From NCBI GenBank assembly GCA_013368325.1, contig JAACJK010000163.1, positions 3,648,437 through 3,712,436 on the forward strand: 64,000 nucleotides of DNA, read 5' to 3'. The position numbers and the translations under genes are program-made. Positions 1-12,161 of the stretch are shown here, in pieces (the first letter of the stretch is position 1; each line of letters starts with the position of its first letter). The notes beneath the pieces were generated by a model that worked only from the letters and a program-made list of their open reading frames with translations, made no database searches and was not told the origin of the DNA. This stretch comes from Ephemerocybe angulata (lineage: Eukaryota; Basidiomycota; Agaricomycetes; Agaricales; Psathyrellaceae).

Positions 1-1445
1 CCCCTCCGCATCCCGGTGGCTATCGAGCATCTGCGTCGCAATCCTAAACGCCTCCCCCACGAACTCCTTCGTCCCACTTCTTGCGCACGCGAGGATGACG
101 GCGTTGTAGCTTGCTACGGTGGGCGTGAGCCCGTGGTCCACCGTCATCTCCGTCCAGAGGTCAACTGCCTTCTCCGGCTCGGATGCAAGACTTGATTTGA
201 GGGGATACGCGCAGGCCTTGATCATAGTCGTATACAAGGGCACGCTCGGGTCCGGGTGCGCGACGTACCGCATGTGCGAGAAGAGGTCCCAGGCCTGCGC
301 GCGCGCGATGGAGGACGGGCGGTGCAGCAGCGCGGAGATCGTCGCGTTGTAGGTCTCCATTGGCGCTGGGGTGTTTCGGTTCTCGTATGCGTGGATGAGG
401 TCCAGCGCGGAGAGGGGGATGAGGGTGGAGGGGGTGGAGGTGAGGTGGGCTTGGATGTGGAAGTGCCGCTGGGATGAGGTTGGGGTTGAGGCGAGGAATG
501 TTGAGATGAAGCGGTCTGCGGATGCTGGGTCGCCTGTTCTTGCGTAGAGTTTTAGAATGCTGGTAAAGGCGGCTTCGGGGATGGGAAGCCCAGTCCGCTT
601 GAAGTCCGTCAGAATGACTGTGAGTTGAGCCAGGCTGAGCGCGTACTCACCTTCATTAACTGCAGTGTAAGTTCTGCCGACTGCGCGTCACCGGCCTTGG
701 CCGACACCCGTACCAACGCTTCACACTCCCGCATCGTAAGAATGCTGACTGGGAAATACGTCTGCTCTTCGGTTGGCTCCTCGGCACTGCTGATCCTCTG
801 CGCTGACTCGAGCCGCGAGACGATGGACTCGAGTCTCGATAGGATTAGTTGGATAGGCTTTTGCAGCGTGTTGTCCGCTGTGGAGGTTGAGGGAGCACCG
901 TCGACGTCGAATCGCTCGTACATTGCCTGGACTAGAAGGGCGTCCTCTGCTGCTTGAGCCGCGCGCATCGCTTGGTCGTTCACTTTAAGTTCCGCTTCGC
1001 CTTCAAAAGGACTCGCCAGTACGTCCTCGTAGAAGCTAGCCAGGTCTCTCTCTGAGTAGTATGCCTCTTCTCTTACAGCCTCTTCTTCCTGTAGATGTGG
1101 GTTAACTAACGCGGGATAGACGAAATGGTTAACTTGCGAACCAACCTCCACTTCCGCAACCTCCTCCAGGGCGTGAATCCGCTCGTTCAGCTCGTGCAAC
1201 GCGACAGCTGGATCCCTTTTCTGTCGTAGTTGCATGGTTCCTATCATGGGTCGCCTCCTAAGGTATCATTGAGCACTTTGGGCAGCCAGGTAAGAATGAG
1301 GTTGACCGTACCGTCCTCGGATTTCTGGCACGCTTGGAGGGTTGAATATGGCAGGCGTTGAGGAATTCGATTCGCTTTCGACATTGCGAAGGCGGTGATA
1401 GGTTGAGAAGCCTCTGCGTAGTTTCGTTGCTGCCCTGGAAGCCAT
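1..1445 (-). CDS. Mitochondrial pentatricopeptide (PPR) repeat protein, 5' part
   Basis: Three exons are visible: 1445-1312, 1257-651 and 597 to the left edge, where the gene continues out of the window. Splice phases (2, then 0) join into one open frame. The start is chosen because residues 1-25 (MASRAATKLRRGFSTYHRL...) are basic, Ser/Thr/Arg-rich and lack acids, as in a mitochondrial presequence. Exon 2 is acidic and helical. Exon 3 has PPR-like helical hairpins with the typical YNATISALL, YTTMIKAC and SYNAVILACAR turns about 35 residues apart. PPR proteins bind organellar RNA and act in its maturation, stability or translation; which transcript cannot be told. The frame is clean over about 430 codons, so it looks functional. 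It may be the last ordinary gene before the disordered region to the right. Confidence 0.8.
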
Positions 1446-3600
1446 GTTAGGAGGACAGCGTCGGTGACGGGACTCCGGAAATTTCGCGGCGGTTTTTGTT
1501 TGCTCGTGTTGGGTTCAAGACCCCCGGCCCGGCTTGGTCTGCGCGCTTAATTCCCTTTTGAGCGCTTCCAGCTTGTTGTTTCAGTCGCACATGACAGGAC
1601 CAAACGCCTATGCACCGAGGGAACGCATTCAAGAGCCAGTGGCGTCCACCATTGACTTTACCCATGCCTCAAGGCCAAACGCGGGTGCTGCCAGTGGTGC
1701 AACTCATCAGCTCTCTTTTCAGCCCTCAATTTCTTCCAGCTTTCCAGGCTAGTCCTACCTCGACTTCTGTCAAGACACCATCTGCCACGGCTTATCACTG
1801 CCCCTTTCTCAGCCACGATTTGGTGGATATGATGCTTCCGCTGCTCCTCTCCCTCGGGCAGCTCCTCCAATCTACATTCACGCATCTCTCGGGGTGTCTT
1901 ACTGGCAAAGTGGTTTCTCAACATTCAAAACGAGGCCTGGGGCTCAGCTTCCAGTAAGTACCGCGAGATTTGAGAGCCATTCCTTCAAACAAGCTTGACA
2001 CTCAAGGAGAACGTTGACCCCGCGGAGATGTTCTAGCTCCTATCTTCAATCATTAGGGGGCATTTTTCATAGACCTTGACAAGACTTGCAATCGCAGATG
2101 GTCGAGAGTTGAGAGAACGAAAAGCCAGACTTACTTCAAATCTCTGACATCAGGGCCTAAGAAATACTCTGGGATCCTAAACACGGCGGAAAGTCATCCG
2201 ATGTATTGAACAACTCGGAACTGTGAGCTTTTAAGCACCCATGAAACCAAGCCGCGCGCAGATGCGGAGTTTACCCAAGAGGCTGTTTGTCCAGTGAACT
2301 AATAGAATAGCCACGCGCCGTGGCAAGCGATTAGTAATTGAGAAGCAGAAATAGGAGGATGCAAGATAGAGATGGCGACGGAAGAACCTGGAAGAACGCT
2401 AATGTTGGTGTAGTCGGGCGCGCCGCCCCATGTAGGCACTCCGGTGTTGCGCACCCATCGATAGGCTGATAGGAGCTCGGAGTCCTAAAACTGGGACAGC
2501 GGCTGAAGAGAGGGTCGAAATGAACGTCCTCGTTTCATATTCCTAATCAATCGGCTCGGCGCGCCTAATCCTGGGCGCTTCTCAGCAGCCTGAGGTTAGC
2601 ACGACGCGCTCATATGTTCCTCCCAAGTCCAAGTACAAGGTCGCGGTAGGTGAGTGGCATCTCGATGCTGGGCCTGCTAAAAATTGGTTGCCCGTCCGGG
2701 AATGCCGGGAGCAGGGTAATTGCGCCCTAAACAGAACGTTACATTTATCAATAACGCAAGTGTAACTCAGGTCTCATGGAGCTTTCCTCGTTATATATAT
2801 ATCCCTTCATTTCCCTAATCGGCCGTCTACATACTGTACATCACCCTCAGAGGGAAGAGGGACAGAGACGGTAGACCTGGACTTGCAACTTTCCGCACTT
2901 ACATCTTGCGTTGAAGGGTTAGGGGGCTTGATTCCTGGCAACCTCGTAGCCGTGCTTTTTCAGTGCCATCGCACCTCGATTGGCTTGTATAACTCGAGGT
3001 GATGCGGCCACATATCGATGGTATCGTATATAGATCATGGTACTACCAAGCTACACGCTGCAACCGGCAAAGAAACTGCATGGTGTACACGTTCCCGACC
3101 TCAGTCAAGCGAGGGATGCCATGACGTTCATCAGTGAAGCTCCCTGGTGAGAGGGTGGCTGATGCACCGGACGACTTGGCCTTCACGGTCACCTTCTTCC
3201 TAAGCGCGTGGGCAGCGCCGTGCCAGCATCCATGGGATATTTTCGACTGGATGGCAATCTGAGGTGGTGGTTGGGTGGTGGTGTCGTACGGCTCACCAAA
3301 TGTCCCCTGATATTGTATCAACTTGTGTGGGACCTAGGCTTCCAATTGGCGCCATAGCGATCCAGAACGAATCTGAACGATCCCCGGGTTTCAGGGTACT
3401 TTCAGGGTCCCCAATGGTAGCCAATGGTGGAGTAAAATCTGTAAAATTGTGACCTACATCCATCTGTGCCGATGGGAAATTACCCATGGAACAGAACACG
3501 TAGGCAGGCATATGGCTGATCAAGGCCTCATGGTGCCGGAATGAGCCAGGACCGGAGTCGTTGTTATTTGGTTTCTGTTTCATCATCTCACTTGGGTGAC
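1446..3600. other. Gene-poor stretch
   Basis: No convincing gene on either strand: open frames are short, overlap each other and have no recognisable family. There is AT-rich sequence near 2790-2810 (ttatatatatatc) and a likely promoter zone for the PPR gene just left of 1,500. Confidence 0.4.
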
Positions 3601-3624
3601 AGGAAGCCAAACAATGGAGTTTTG

Positions 3625-3631
3625 TATATAA
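3625..3631 (+). promoter_or_regulatory. TATA box of the secreted-protein gene
   Basis: TATATAA lies about 250 nt upstream of the ATG at 3883. The long distance is explained by a probable 5'-UTR intron (gtaagc at 3686, ctcag ending at 3739). Confidence 0.45.
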
Positions 3632-3882
3632 GCCTGCCTTCGCCCCTTTGAATTCCTCAGTGCCTGGTGCATCCCCACAACACAAGTAAGCTGCTCGCCC
3701 CCTCCTCTCCTCGTCCCTCAGATGCTAATTTTCCCTCAGATCTATAGGCTGGTCCTACATCGTCATTCTCCTCAGCATCAATAAACGTATCCTTTCACTT
3801 CAAGTAGGTTCTTGATCATCGATGTCACTGCCAGAACGCTGATCATTGCCAATCTAGTCAAATCCAAGTTCCATTTGACATA

Positions 3883-4655
3883 ATGCGTTTCTCTACTGCT
3901 GCTGTTGCCATCGCCGCTGCCACCCTCGGTGGATCGGTCGTCTCCGCCATCCCCGTTCCCGTAAGCACTCGCCCTCCATCATACAAATCATCATCATCAT
4001 CTAACTCGTACCATAGAACCAGGCAACCGCGCTTGCCCAGCTCGAGGCGCGCGAGACCGCCCAACTCATCGACTCCATCCTCGAGGCCCGCGGGTACATG
4101 GACGGCGAGGTCGAAGTCTCCAAGCGCGGCGTAAGGTCCGCCGTGGGGGGATGGCTCCGGGGCAAACTCGGAATAGCTTCGGCCGACCCGAACGCCGCGG
4201 CCGCACGCTCTCTCGACGCCGAAGAGTCAGCGTCCACACCCGCACCCCGTCCTAAGCACCACGGACAGGGCAACAACGGAAAGCACAGGAAGGGCAACCG
4301 CAAGGACCGCAAGCACCGCAAGACCCGCAAGAACGGCCAGAACGGGAACCGCCAGAACGGGAAGCACGCAAAGGTGACTGATGCCGCCGCTGCTGGCGGT
4401 GCTGATGGTGCTGTCACTGACGGCACCACTGGTACACACCCTGCTGCACACGCAAAGAGCTCCTCCACCTCCCCCGCCCCTGTCGCCGACGCCTCCACCA
4501 CGACTCTCACGGCTCGTGAACTTGAAGAGTTCATCGAGATCCTTAGGCGTGCCGGGGAGGACGGCCCCCAACGTCGCCCTAGCCACCACAACGGGGAAGC
4601 AGCAAAACGCCGCGCCAGGCATTCGCGTACTGAGACTGCTCAGCACGAGGCATAG
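3883..4655 (+). CDS. Small secreted Lys/Arg/His-rich protein
   Basis: Two exons (3883-3960 and 4017-4655; intron starts gtaagc and ends catag, phase 0) give 238 aa. Residues 1-22 form a clear signal peptide: MRFSTAAVAIAAATLGG then VVSA, followed by IPVP. A short helical stretch (ALAQLEARETAQLIDSILEA) follows, then a Lys-Arg (KRG) site of the kind cut by Kex2-type proteases. The middle (about residues 105-145) is dominated by Lys, Arg, His, Gly and Asn in short imperfect repeats (KHRKGNRKDRKHRK). An Ala/Thr-rich segment and a basic tail end the protein. I know no family for it; small size, signal peptide and lack of cysteines fit a secreted effector-like or cell-wall-associated protein, but that is inference. 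The frame is clean and GC-rich third positions support coding. Confidence 0.7.
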
Positions 4656-4972
4656 ATGACATGTAGGAATATCCTCTCTTAGCGATATCCTGTCGATTTG
4701 TAGATCAATGAAATCCTTCTCTTATCCATCGTTGCGCGTGTGAGTTTCGGACCTCGGTCATCAGGGAAATCGGTGACAGCTGGTATCACGAGACATTTCT
4801 CATCAAAATCTGGCGGCAAGCGCCGCCTTGGCCTAGCCATAGCAGGGCATATAATGATTTACCATGGCGCATTCCATGAGTAACCGTATGGCCAAAACCT
4901 CAAGTCTTTTAAGTCATGAACTACCTCTTCCATAAAGTTAATAGCTCACCTTTGATTTTCTCGCGGTCATAA

Positions 4973-5870
4973 AGTTTTATCTGCTCCTCCCAGAACACGG
5001 TCAACCTTACCGCAATGGAGGCATTTCGCCGGAGAGCCCTTATTTGAGCTAGGCCTGGCCTTTGTTCAGCTGCATGAGTATAGCTGAACTGTAGTTGGCC
5101 TGGAATTACCACTCGGCGGTCAATGAGTACACCAGCGGCGATATTCACCCTCATTTGAATGCCTGGTAGAGACATCCCCTTCAGCGACTTCATGACCTGG
5201 ATGCGGTCAGTGGGTGTCATAGGCTTAACTGCTCCTCCCAGAACACGGTCAACCTTACCGCAATGGAGGCATTTCACCGGAGAGCCCTTATTTGAGCTAG
5301 GCCTGGCCTTTGTTCAGCTGCATGAGTATAGCTGAACTGTAGTTGGCCTGGAATTACCACTCGGCGGTCAATGAGTACACCAGCGGCGATATTCACCCTC
5401 ATTTGAATGCCTGGTAGAGACATCCCCTTCAGCGACTTCATGACCTGGATGCGGTCAGTGGGTGTCATAGGCTTAACTGCTCCTCCCAGAACACGGTCAA
5501 CCTTACCGCAATGGAGGCATTTCGCCGGAGAGCCCTTATTTGAGCTAGGCCCGGCCTTTGTTCAGCTGCATGAGTATAGCTGAACTGTAGTTGGCCTGGA
5601 ATTACCACTCGGCGGTCAATGAGTACACCAGCGGCGATATTCGCCCTCATTTGAATGCCTGGTAGAGACATCCCCTTCAGCGACTTCATGACCTGGATGC
5701 GGTCAGTGGGTGTCATAGGCTTAACTGCTCCTCCCAGAACACGGTCAACCTTACCGCAATGGAGGCATTTCGCCGGAGAGCCCTTATTTGAGCTTGGCCT
5801 GGCCTTTGTTCAGCTGCATGAGTATAGCTGAACTGTAGTTGGCCTGGAATTACCACTCGGCGGTCAATGA
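4973..5870. repeat. 248-bp tandem repeat, about 3.6 units
   Basis: Unit boundaries (the aggcttaactgctcctccc motif) fall at 5221, 5469 and 5717, exactly 248 bp apart, with a nearly full unit before and a partial one after. Units differ by only a few substitutions (for example ttcgcc/ttcacc, caccctc/cgccctc). Since 248 is not a multiple of 3, the open frames on the minus strand are broken at each unit, so I read this as noncoding satellite. The last unit breaks off near 5868, after which unrelated sequence follows. Confidence 0.9.
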
Positions 5871-5922
5871 TATCACTGGAGAGGCCCCGTTTGAGCTTCG
5901 CGCCGGCCGGGTTCAAACCCAA

Positions 5923-6645
5923 GAGATGGTACTAAAAGGGGTGGCCGGTACGGAAGGTCATGAGCAGACCATGGACATAATGGCCGCAGACCGCAGTCAA
6001 TGACCTCGTCCCGGTTGGCGTCAGCATTTGGAGGGGCTGGGGTTGGGCTGGGAATCGGGAAGAGAGAGAGTGGGTAATGTCAAGTGAGTATGGTATTGGA
6101 TAAAGTTAATACACTCAATAAAATACAGGTGGAGAAAGAGGGATGGCCAGAGAACTCCTGTAGACTCTTGATCCCGACCAGGCGCCAGTAACGCCTGTAA
6201 GGATCTTTGGCGCCTACAGCCACGCCATCTGCTTCCGAGTCGTGGCCCATGATGAAGGCAGTTCATGGTCTTGGCATTGGGATTGGGATTGGTGTTGGCC
6301 CGATGGCATGTATAACTCAGTCGTGAGCGGGTAAACCACACTGGAGAAAAGTGGCAGCTACTACTTGACCGATGGGCGCCTCACGAGGTCCTCATTCGAA
6401 TTTTTAGTCTCCCTCGGGGATCAAATATAGGGATGGAAGAAGACTGTACGCGCGCTCCGAGCGGAAGAGCAGATGACTGCTGAGCAGGCCTGAGCAGGCT
6501 TGTGAAACACATTCGCCGGTTGCTAAGTATAATACATCCGGTACCTGCCGATTTGGCCCCGGTAGCAATGCATGTTCGCACGGCTTCTGTCCTTCGCTCG
6601 ACCTCTATGTTGTAGCATGCAAGTAAGGGAAGTATGGACGTACCC
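5923..6645. other. No gene seen
   Basis: Between the tandem repeat and the b5-reductase wreck there are only short overlapping frames without recognisable family. Nothing else stands out. Confidence 0.4.
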
Positions 6646-7236
6646 TTCTCCTTGAGGTCGGCGGGGCCGACGTGCTCCCTTGATGATGTCGGCGTTGACA
6701 TATCCGGTCGGGCCTGCAGAAATGGCGAAAGAGCACGTCAGCAAATCCCTACTTGAGTCTAGTGTGCTCTGTCATCCAATTGGATTGCAGAGGCAGAGGG
6801 GGGAAGCAATGGGAGAGGGAGTGAATGGATGGGCGCTCACCAGTCCAAGTCGCGCTGGGCTTGGTAGACGACGTCAAAGGTGTCGGGGCTTCTTCTTCAC
6901 CTCATCGAACTTCTCTTTGAGGAGGATGTCGGGCTCGGTCACGTTGGCGAAGATGAGCTTGAACTTGGACTTGTTCGCGCGGTGGGAAGAGCGTGCGTGA
7001 GGAGTTGGTAGAGCGGGGTGCTTGAGCAAGGAATGCATGTTAGGCCAGTTGTCGTGTTAAGTGACGGTGCGGGACGCATATCTCACTTCCGCCTCCAATC
7101 AGGTCGACTTGCTCGAATTCATTGGCTGTGAAGATGTCGGGTTAGCAAATGCAGAAGGAGGGTGGGATCATCGCTCGTGTACCCTTGTAAGGGAACTTGC
7201 TGGTAGGGCCCTTGAACGAGAGGCTGTCCCCCTCCT
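6646..7236 (-). pseudogene. MCR1: NADH-cytochrome b5 reductase (MCR1-type), decayed fragment
   Basis: Reading leftward, pieces of the family appear in the right order: GDSLSFKGP..KFPYK, then NEFEQVDLIGGGS, TPLYQLLTHAL, KSKFKLIFANVTEPDILLKEKFDEV, DTFDVVYQAQRDLDW, GPTGYVNADIIK and EHVGPADLKEK. These are the FAD/NADH-binding parts of the mitochondrial reductase that passes electrons from NADH to cytochrome b5. Intron positions still show (gtgagat after GGGS, gtgagc after LDW). The frame is broken at least three times by 1-nt changes: before HRANKSKFK, before DTFDVVY and between ADIIK and EHVGP. The carboxy-terminal CGPPGQ motif and the amino-terminal membrane anchor are not found. A DNA-level copy that has lost function. 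Confidence 0.75.
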
Positions 7237-8884
7237 ATTGCCAATCGCTTCAGCAATGTCGACTTGGGGCTTCGTATGGAAATACGTGCGTACCTTGAGC
7301 TCGAGGCGCAGTACGACGCACGGCGATTATAGTAAGAGACGTTTCTGAAGTATCCAACCTAGGAGGATCGTTGGAAACGAACGCTAGGCCCGATGGCGAC
7401 AGTACTTACTGCACTACGGGGGCGTTAGATCCAACTGCTAATCAACAGCTGGAGGCACTCACGCAAAAAGACTCCATAGAGCGGCGGGGAAGCTACGATT
7501 AACCAGACGGCAAGCCCCTAATTACGAACATACCTGCCGAACATCATCCGTCAGTGGCTGAAAGGGAGATGGTCTGGTGCTTGGACGTGACTTCTGGAGG
7601 TGGCGGTCTTGCGTCCATCGTTGGGGGTGCTTTTGGAGCGCTGGTCGTGAATAATCGTGACAGTCAGGTGCAAGGTGTGGTGCAGTGCAGTTGCAGTGAC
7701 AGGGCGGTGCGGGACAATGTCATACGCCGCCATTCCTGGACGAAGGGAAAGCCGGCTCCCTAGAGTTCAGAATCCCGGTTGTCGCCGCTAGATCCTGGCG
7801 TACGGCGCTACCGTCAAAGCCAGACGGGTGTGCGTAGTGACTACAGCAATAAATAGGTCAGCGCGTACAATTAAGTCGAGCAGTTTTGTGCTGACCTGGG
7901 TTCCGGCCTGTTGAGACTCGAGGATGAGGTAGGAAAACTATATGGATAGCTACTTAGATTCAATTCAAGTTATACTACGTGGCGCGACGTACTACCCGGG
8001 TATTCAGCGAAATGCGAGAAAAGATATCCATCCAAGAAGCAAACGAGAGCTTCGAATGACCAGAGAACAGCGACTTCGCAGCTTCGCTGTTCTCAACACC
8101 GTCCAAGCCGCCCACCGTGCACACGTCAATGCCGCTCGAGGACTACATTGTGGTCGTTCCTGCGCAGCAGACCCACATAACCCCCGAATGTACTCGAGTT
8201 GTCACCTGCCTTCCGCACCGAATATCTGAAGAAGCGACACATTTATAAGCATATCATAAGCGCTTTACTGAAACGATGCTAACCTAGGTTCCCTTGCGGT
8301 GCCGGTGGACACGCGGTCTCTGGTTTCGCCGCCATCCCATCCCATCGCACCTCCCCGCACTACAAACGCTCGCCAAAGCGAATTCCTGAGGCGTTTGTAT
8401 GGTTTGATCGAGGCCAAGCTGCCATCGCCATCAAGGTCTCGGGACGCCGCGGTATTATTTCCTGGAGCAGCCATCGTCTGCGGTTGTCGGGTGCGATGGT
8501 TCTGAATGGCCGGCTTCATCAGCACAGGCACTGGTGTGGCTGGCGGGAGGGTCGGTGTGTGCGAATGGAGGGGTGTCCCTGCCCTTCACGTAGCGGCTGT
8601 CGTCGGTCGTCGAATGCTGTCGCTCCGTCGGGGCTGGCTACGGATGGGGGATGCCGCCTCCACTTCGTGTTTCGGGCTTCGATGTCGTGGGGCTACAGTC
8701 GTTCGCTGTCGTCGATTGGGATGCTGGGGCTGGGTGTGTTGTGAGGGAGGCCATTCAGAACCATGCCCCTGTTGTTCTTGCCGTTTTCGAGTGTCTGCGC
8801 CCAGCTGCCAGCGCTTGCTCATGCTCAACCTATGTCCCACTTCTCGAGACCTCGAGGCCCGAGGGTAGAGCTCCACGAAGGAAA
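7237..8884. other. No clear gene
   Basis: Only short frames are found. Remains of the upstream exons of the b5-reductase copy and of the carboxy-terminal part of the catalase copy would be expected here, but I cannot recognise them. Confidence 0.3.
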
Positions 8885-9905
8885 GTCCGGATCCACCACC
8901 ATCGCATCACTGCATGGATCCGTCACGGTGGTGGTTGAAAACAGGGCAACAGGGCGATTGATGGGAGCTTGAAGGTCCAAGTCATTCTACATTCTAACAG
9001 ATGTCGATCCGCAACGGCGTACCTGCTCCCAGTTAACACCGAGACGAGAGATATGAGTATCGAAGTACGAGAAATTCTGCCTTGCAAGAGAGGGTTGTCG
9101 CTGAAGCCAATGCCAGGAACGTGGCTCGTGCAAAAAGCGGATGGCTCGATCTCGGAGAAAAACTCGTCCACACACTTGTTAAGCCCGAATTCGCCGATAG
9201 GGACAAGAGGAACGAGATCCTGAGGCCGGACCGTGGTCGCGTCTAGAATGTCGAATTCAAAGTTGTGTTCGTCTTTCTCGGCAATGACCTGAATGGCGAA
9301 AGTCCACTTGGGAGGGCAACCAGACTTGATAGCCTCTTCCAAATCCTTACGATGGAAGTCTGTGGTAAAGAGTAAGCATGGTAATTAATGCGGGGGCCGC
9401 AGCGAGAGCATACCAGGATCCTGGCCAGGGAGCTTCAAAGCCTCATCCCAGAACAACCTGTGAACGCCGAGCTCGGGGATATAGTGGAACTTGACAAAGT
9501 GAGCTCACACTAGGCGTTAATCAGAGTGAAAGCGTTGACCCCAAAGCCTTGCATCATGCAGAATGCCCGAGGAATGGCTCGGTCAGGCATAGTCCACATA
9601 ACCATATGGGCGGCTTCAGGTCGCAGCCCAACGATCTGGCCTTGGTTCTGAGGCTCCGGCTTCACGACGTGGCGTGGACGAAGTCAGGGAAGTTGATAGT
9701 GTCTTGGATTCAGAAGACTGGGATGTTGTTGCCAACAATATCCCAGTTACCCTCGGGGGTGTACATCTTCATGGCAAATCCTCTAACATCGCGGACAGTG
9801 TCCTATCATATCATTAGCTCATCCCGCCTAAGGTGAGAGGGTACGTTGGTCACTCACGGCGCTACCCTTGGAGCCTTGAACGGTGCTTCGGATGGACTGT
9901 GTTGC
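8885..9905 (-). pseudogene. Catalase, decayed fragment
   Basis: In order on the minus strand: STVQGSKGSA, then across an intron [101 protein letters not shown]; then the exon from about 9350 with DFHRKDLEEAI, LVPIGEFGLN, PGIGFS, LLQGR, FSYFDTHISRLGVNWEQ, and finally INRPV and PVFNHHRDGSMQ. This is the haem-catalase core (hydrogen peroxide breakdown). It is dead: a TGA replaces a Phe codon in the conserved PVFFIQD motif, there is a frameshift before VKPEP, a one-base loss after LLQGR, and a further shift before PVFN. The amino-terminal part with the distal haem His is missing. Introns are retained, so this is a genomic and not an RNA-derived copy. Confidence 0.8.
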
Positions 9906-11290
9906 TCGAGATCTTTGATATTGGGGCCGCCGGGGAGAAAGGCGAGGTCCGAAACAGCAAACGTGGGTTTGTTCTGAGCTAGAGCGCGAGGTAGGGGTCG
10001 AGTAGGCTGGTGTTCCGGTGGTAGTGCATGCCCTGTTACTGGAAACCGAACCGCGTGAGATGGTGTCGTCAGATGCGGAGGTGTGATTGTAGCCGGCGGC
10101 AGAGCAGTTGGGTAGGAAGTTTTGACGATAACAGGGATCGGGGAGGTGAGATGATAATCTTGTTAGTCATGCGGTCGACATCGTTCGACAACCGAGCGGG
10201 GTCGATCCTCACAAACAGCCTGCGAAGGCTGTCAGGGAAAGGTGGGTGCAGCCCTCCTGCGCCCGCACCCATTAGTACCCCGACACCTCCCAGATTGACA
10301 TCGTCACGTCTGACAACTTGAGCCCATTGCACCGCAAGCCCTCTACCCTCTGTCAGCATGCAGCAACGCCCTCGAACAGATCAAAGTACGCACCTAGAAA
10401 ATGGACGGACGCGTCGGGGCATGCGATGGTGTGCACGCACCTCACATCACGGACGCAAGTGGGGGCATGCGATGGTGTGCGACCACAAAGCCTTCGCGCC
10501 TGTAGCTCTGAAAAGAACGAAGCTAGGTGAGCACCGTGTGTTGCGCAATACTGTATTTCGTACTCACCTTTCGTCATATCCGTCGCCCAGACCTCGCTCC
10601 TCATTGCACAGGACCCAGCCAGCCCTCCTCTCGCTTCGAGCGCACTGCATCGTGTCCTATTCCAGATTTCTCCTTCACACACGCAATATGTCGGAGGACT
10701 CAAGTTCTTCGTTGAAGGCCTTGATGATAACGACTCGAGCGATCCAAGTCTGTTTCGAGCTGAATCACCTTGACTCCGCTGTCAAAAGTTGTTCGACGCA
10801 GGCCCGGGAGATGCTAGCAGCGCCTACTAAAGTCGAGTCCCAGCAGATGCCAGTGATGAAGAGTCGGATCCTCTCTGCAGGGCTTCGCTGTGCAGCCAAG
10901 CTGAGGCAAGGGGTTGAAGTTAAGGCGGAACGAGGCCGCTGCCATGGCCCATGGGTGCTTCAAGTTGTTGAGTGCTCGGAAGGAACCACACGCCCTGCAT
11001 CATAATATGGATATCGCAGTCTTCGACCGAAACCGCCATCTGATTATGCCTAGATGACATCGCCACAAACTTGAATAGTAGCCTTACGGCGCGACGCAGA
11101 CATCAAGCAGACACACTCAACGGCAAAAACTCGAAAATATCGGGAGAGAATTTGCAGGCTGAATAGCAAGTATTGAAGCATATTAAGGAGAGGTCGAATA
11201 CTTCGGCCACAACCACTCCTGCCGCGCAGGCTTGCCCTACTCAATCCATCATGTCGATTCTCATCCTGAATTACAAGGTGACTGACGTTT
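9906..11290. other. No recognisable gene
   Basis: Short overlapping frames only. A 17-bp direct repeat (ggcatgcgatggtgtgc) occurs twice near 10,420 and 10,464. Lost 5' exons of the catalase copy may have lain here. Confidence 0.3.
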
Positions 11291-12161
11291 CTACAATGTC
11301 GAGATGAATGAGGGTAAGTAGTGGTTACAGAGGCATGCATTCAAGGCAATCCCCATCTCAGACATTCCGTCACACGCCTTGCGCAACTGCTCGTAATCGA
11401 GGAGTGTGATTCTATCCTGCGACCCTTGGCATCGGTGGAATAATTTTAAGAACTCACAAACCTCACTTCGACTCAGTGAAGTCCTGGTCACAAGCTTACA
11501 AAAGTCAAGGTCGGCGCTTGTAGCGAATGGATGCCAGGGCTCCAACCGGGAACTCCGAGATCCTGCTACCTGATGCCCCCAGAATTGCCTGCGATCCCGA
11601 TCCTCACTGGACCTATCCTTGCGAACGTAGGGGTGCGAGGTCACTTTCGACTCGTTGCTCCTTCCCTTTGCCATAGAAACACCTGTTCCTATTGACATTA
11701 GTACACGGCAAGAATATTCAGCGATACGAGCACTCCATACCAAGGTGGGTGTTTGCCTGACGGTCGAACTCCAAGTTCATTGGCGGAACTGTTAAGAACG
11801 TCGTTGAGCATTCTGGGTATAGGTACGAAAGAAACGCCCACGACTTACGTTTGACGGCGGTTTTTGAGACAGGCTCAGAAGGATCTGGTCCTGGATCTTC
11901 CCAAGGCCGGTGAGGCTTGCGCAGCGAAGTATCGGCTTCCTGTATTTCTTTAGCAAGTCAAAACCGAGCCATGATAAAAGTCAAGACGATGTCTATACCT
12001 TGACCAACCCACTGTATCTCGCTGTATTGAGCTGCTGTGTGCTTCTCATTGCATGCCCTTATGTGAGATGCCAGTGGCCCTCCTATTCTGCAAAACTTGG
12101 GGCAGGTAGGGCATTTCAATAGCTTCGAGACTGGAACGGGAATGGTATCCGTGGAAGCCAT
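11291..12161 (-). pseudogene. Plavaka-type (CACTA) transposase, amino-terminal remnant
   Basis: At 12,161-11,958 a single C2H2-like finger (CPTCPKFCRIGGPLASHIRAC) is of the sort that opens Plavaka transposases. At about 11,570-11,350 comes the family's conserved pre-catalytic segment, WHPFATSADLDF..LVTRTSLSRSEV..FLKLFHRC..RITLLDYEQLRKACD. The catalytic part that should follow is absent. I read it as a truncated element, unrelated in detail to the nearly complete Plavaka at 31-36 kb. Confidence 0.6.

Noticed and set aside
4921..5922. Minus-strand open frames in the tandem repeat as a repeated protein
   Set aside because: The unit is 248 bp, so each unit shifts the frame; the frames exist only because the unit happens to lack stops.
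5890..5940. GGGTTCAAACCC looks like the T-arm/B-box of a tRNA gene
   Set aside because: The flanking bases cannot form the T stem and no anticodon arm or acceptor stem fits at the right distance.
6646..9905. The b5-reductase and catalase pieces as functional genes with unusual introns
   Set aside because: In-frame stops and one-base shifts fall within conserved exons, not at plausible splice sites, and essential parts of each protein are absent.
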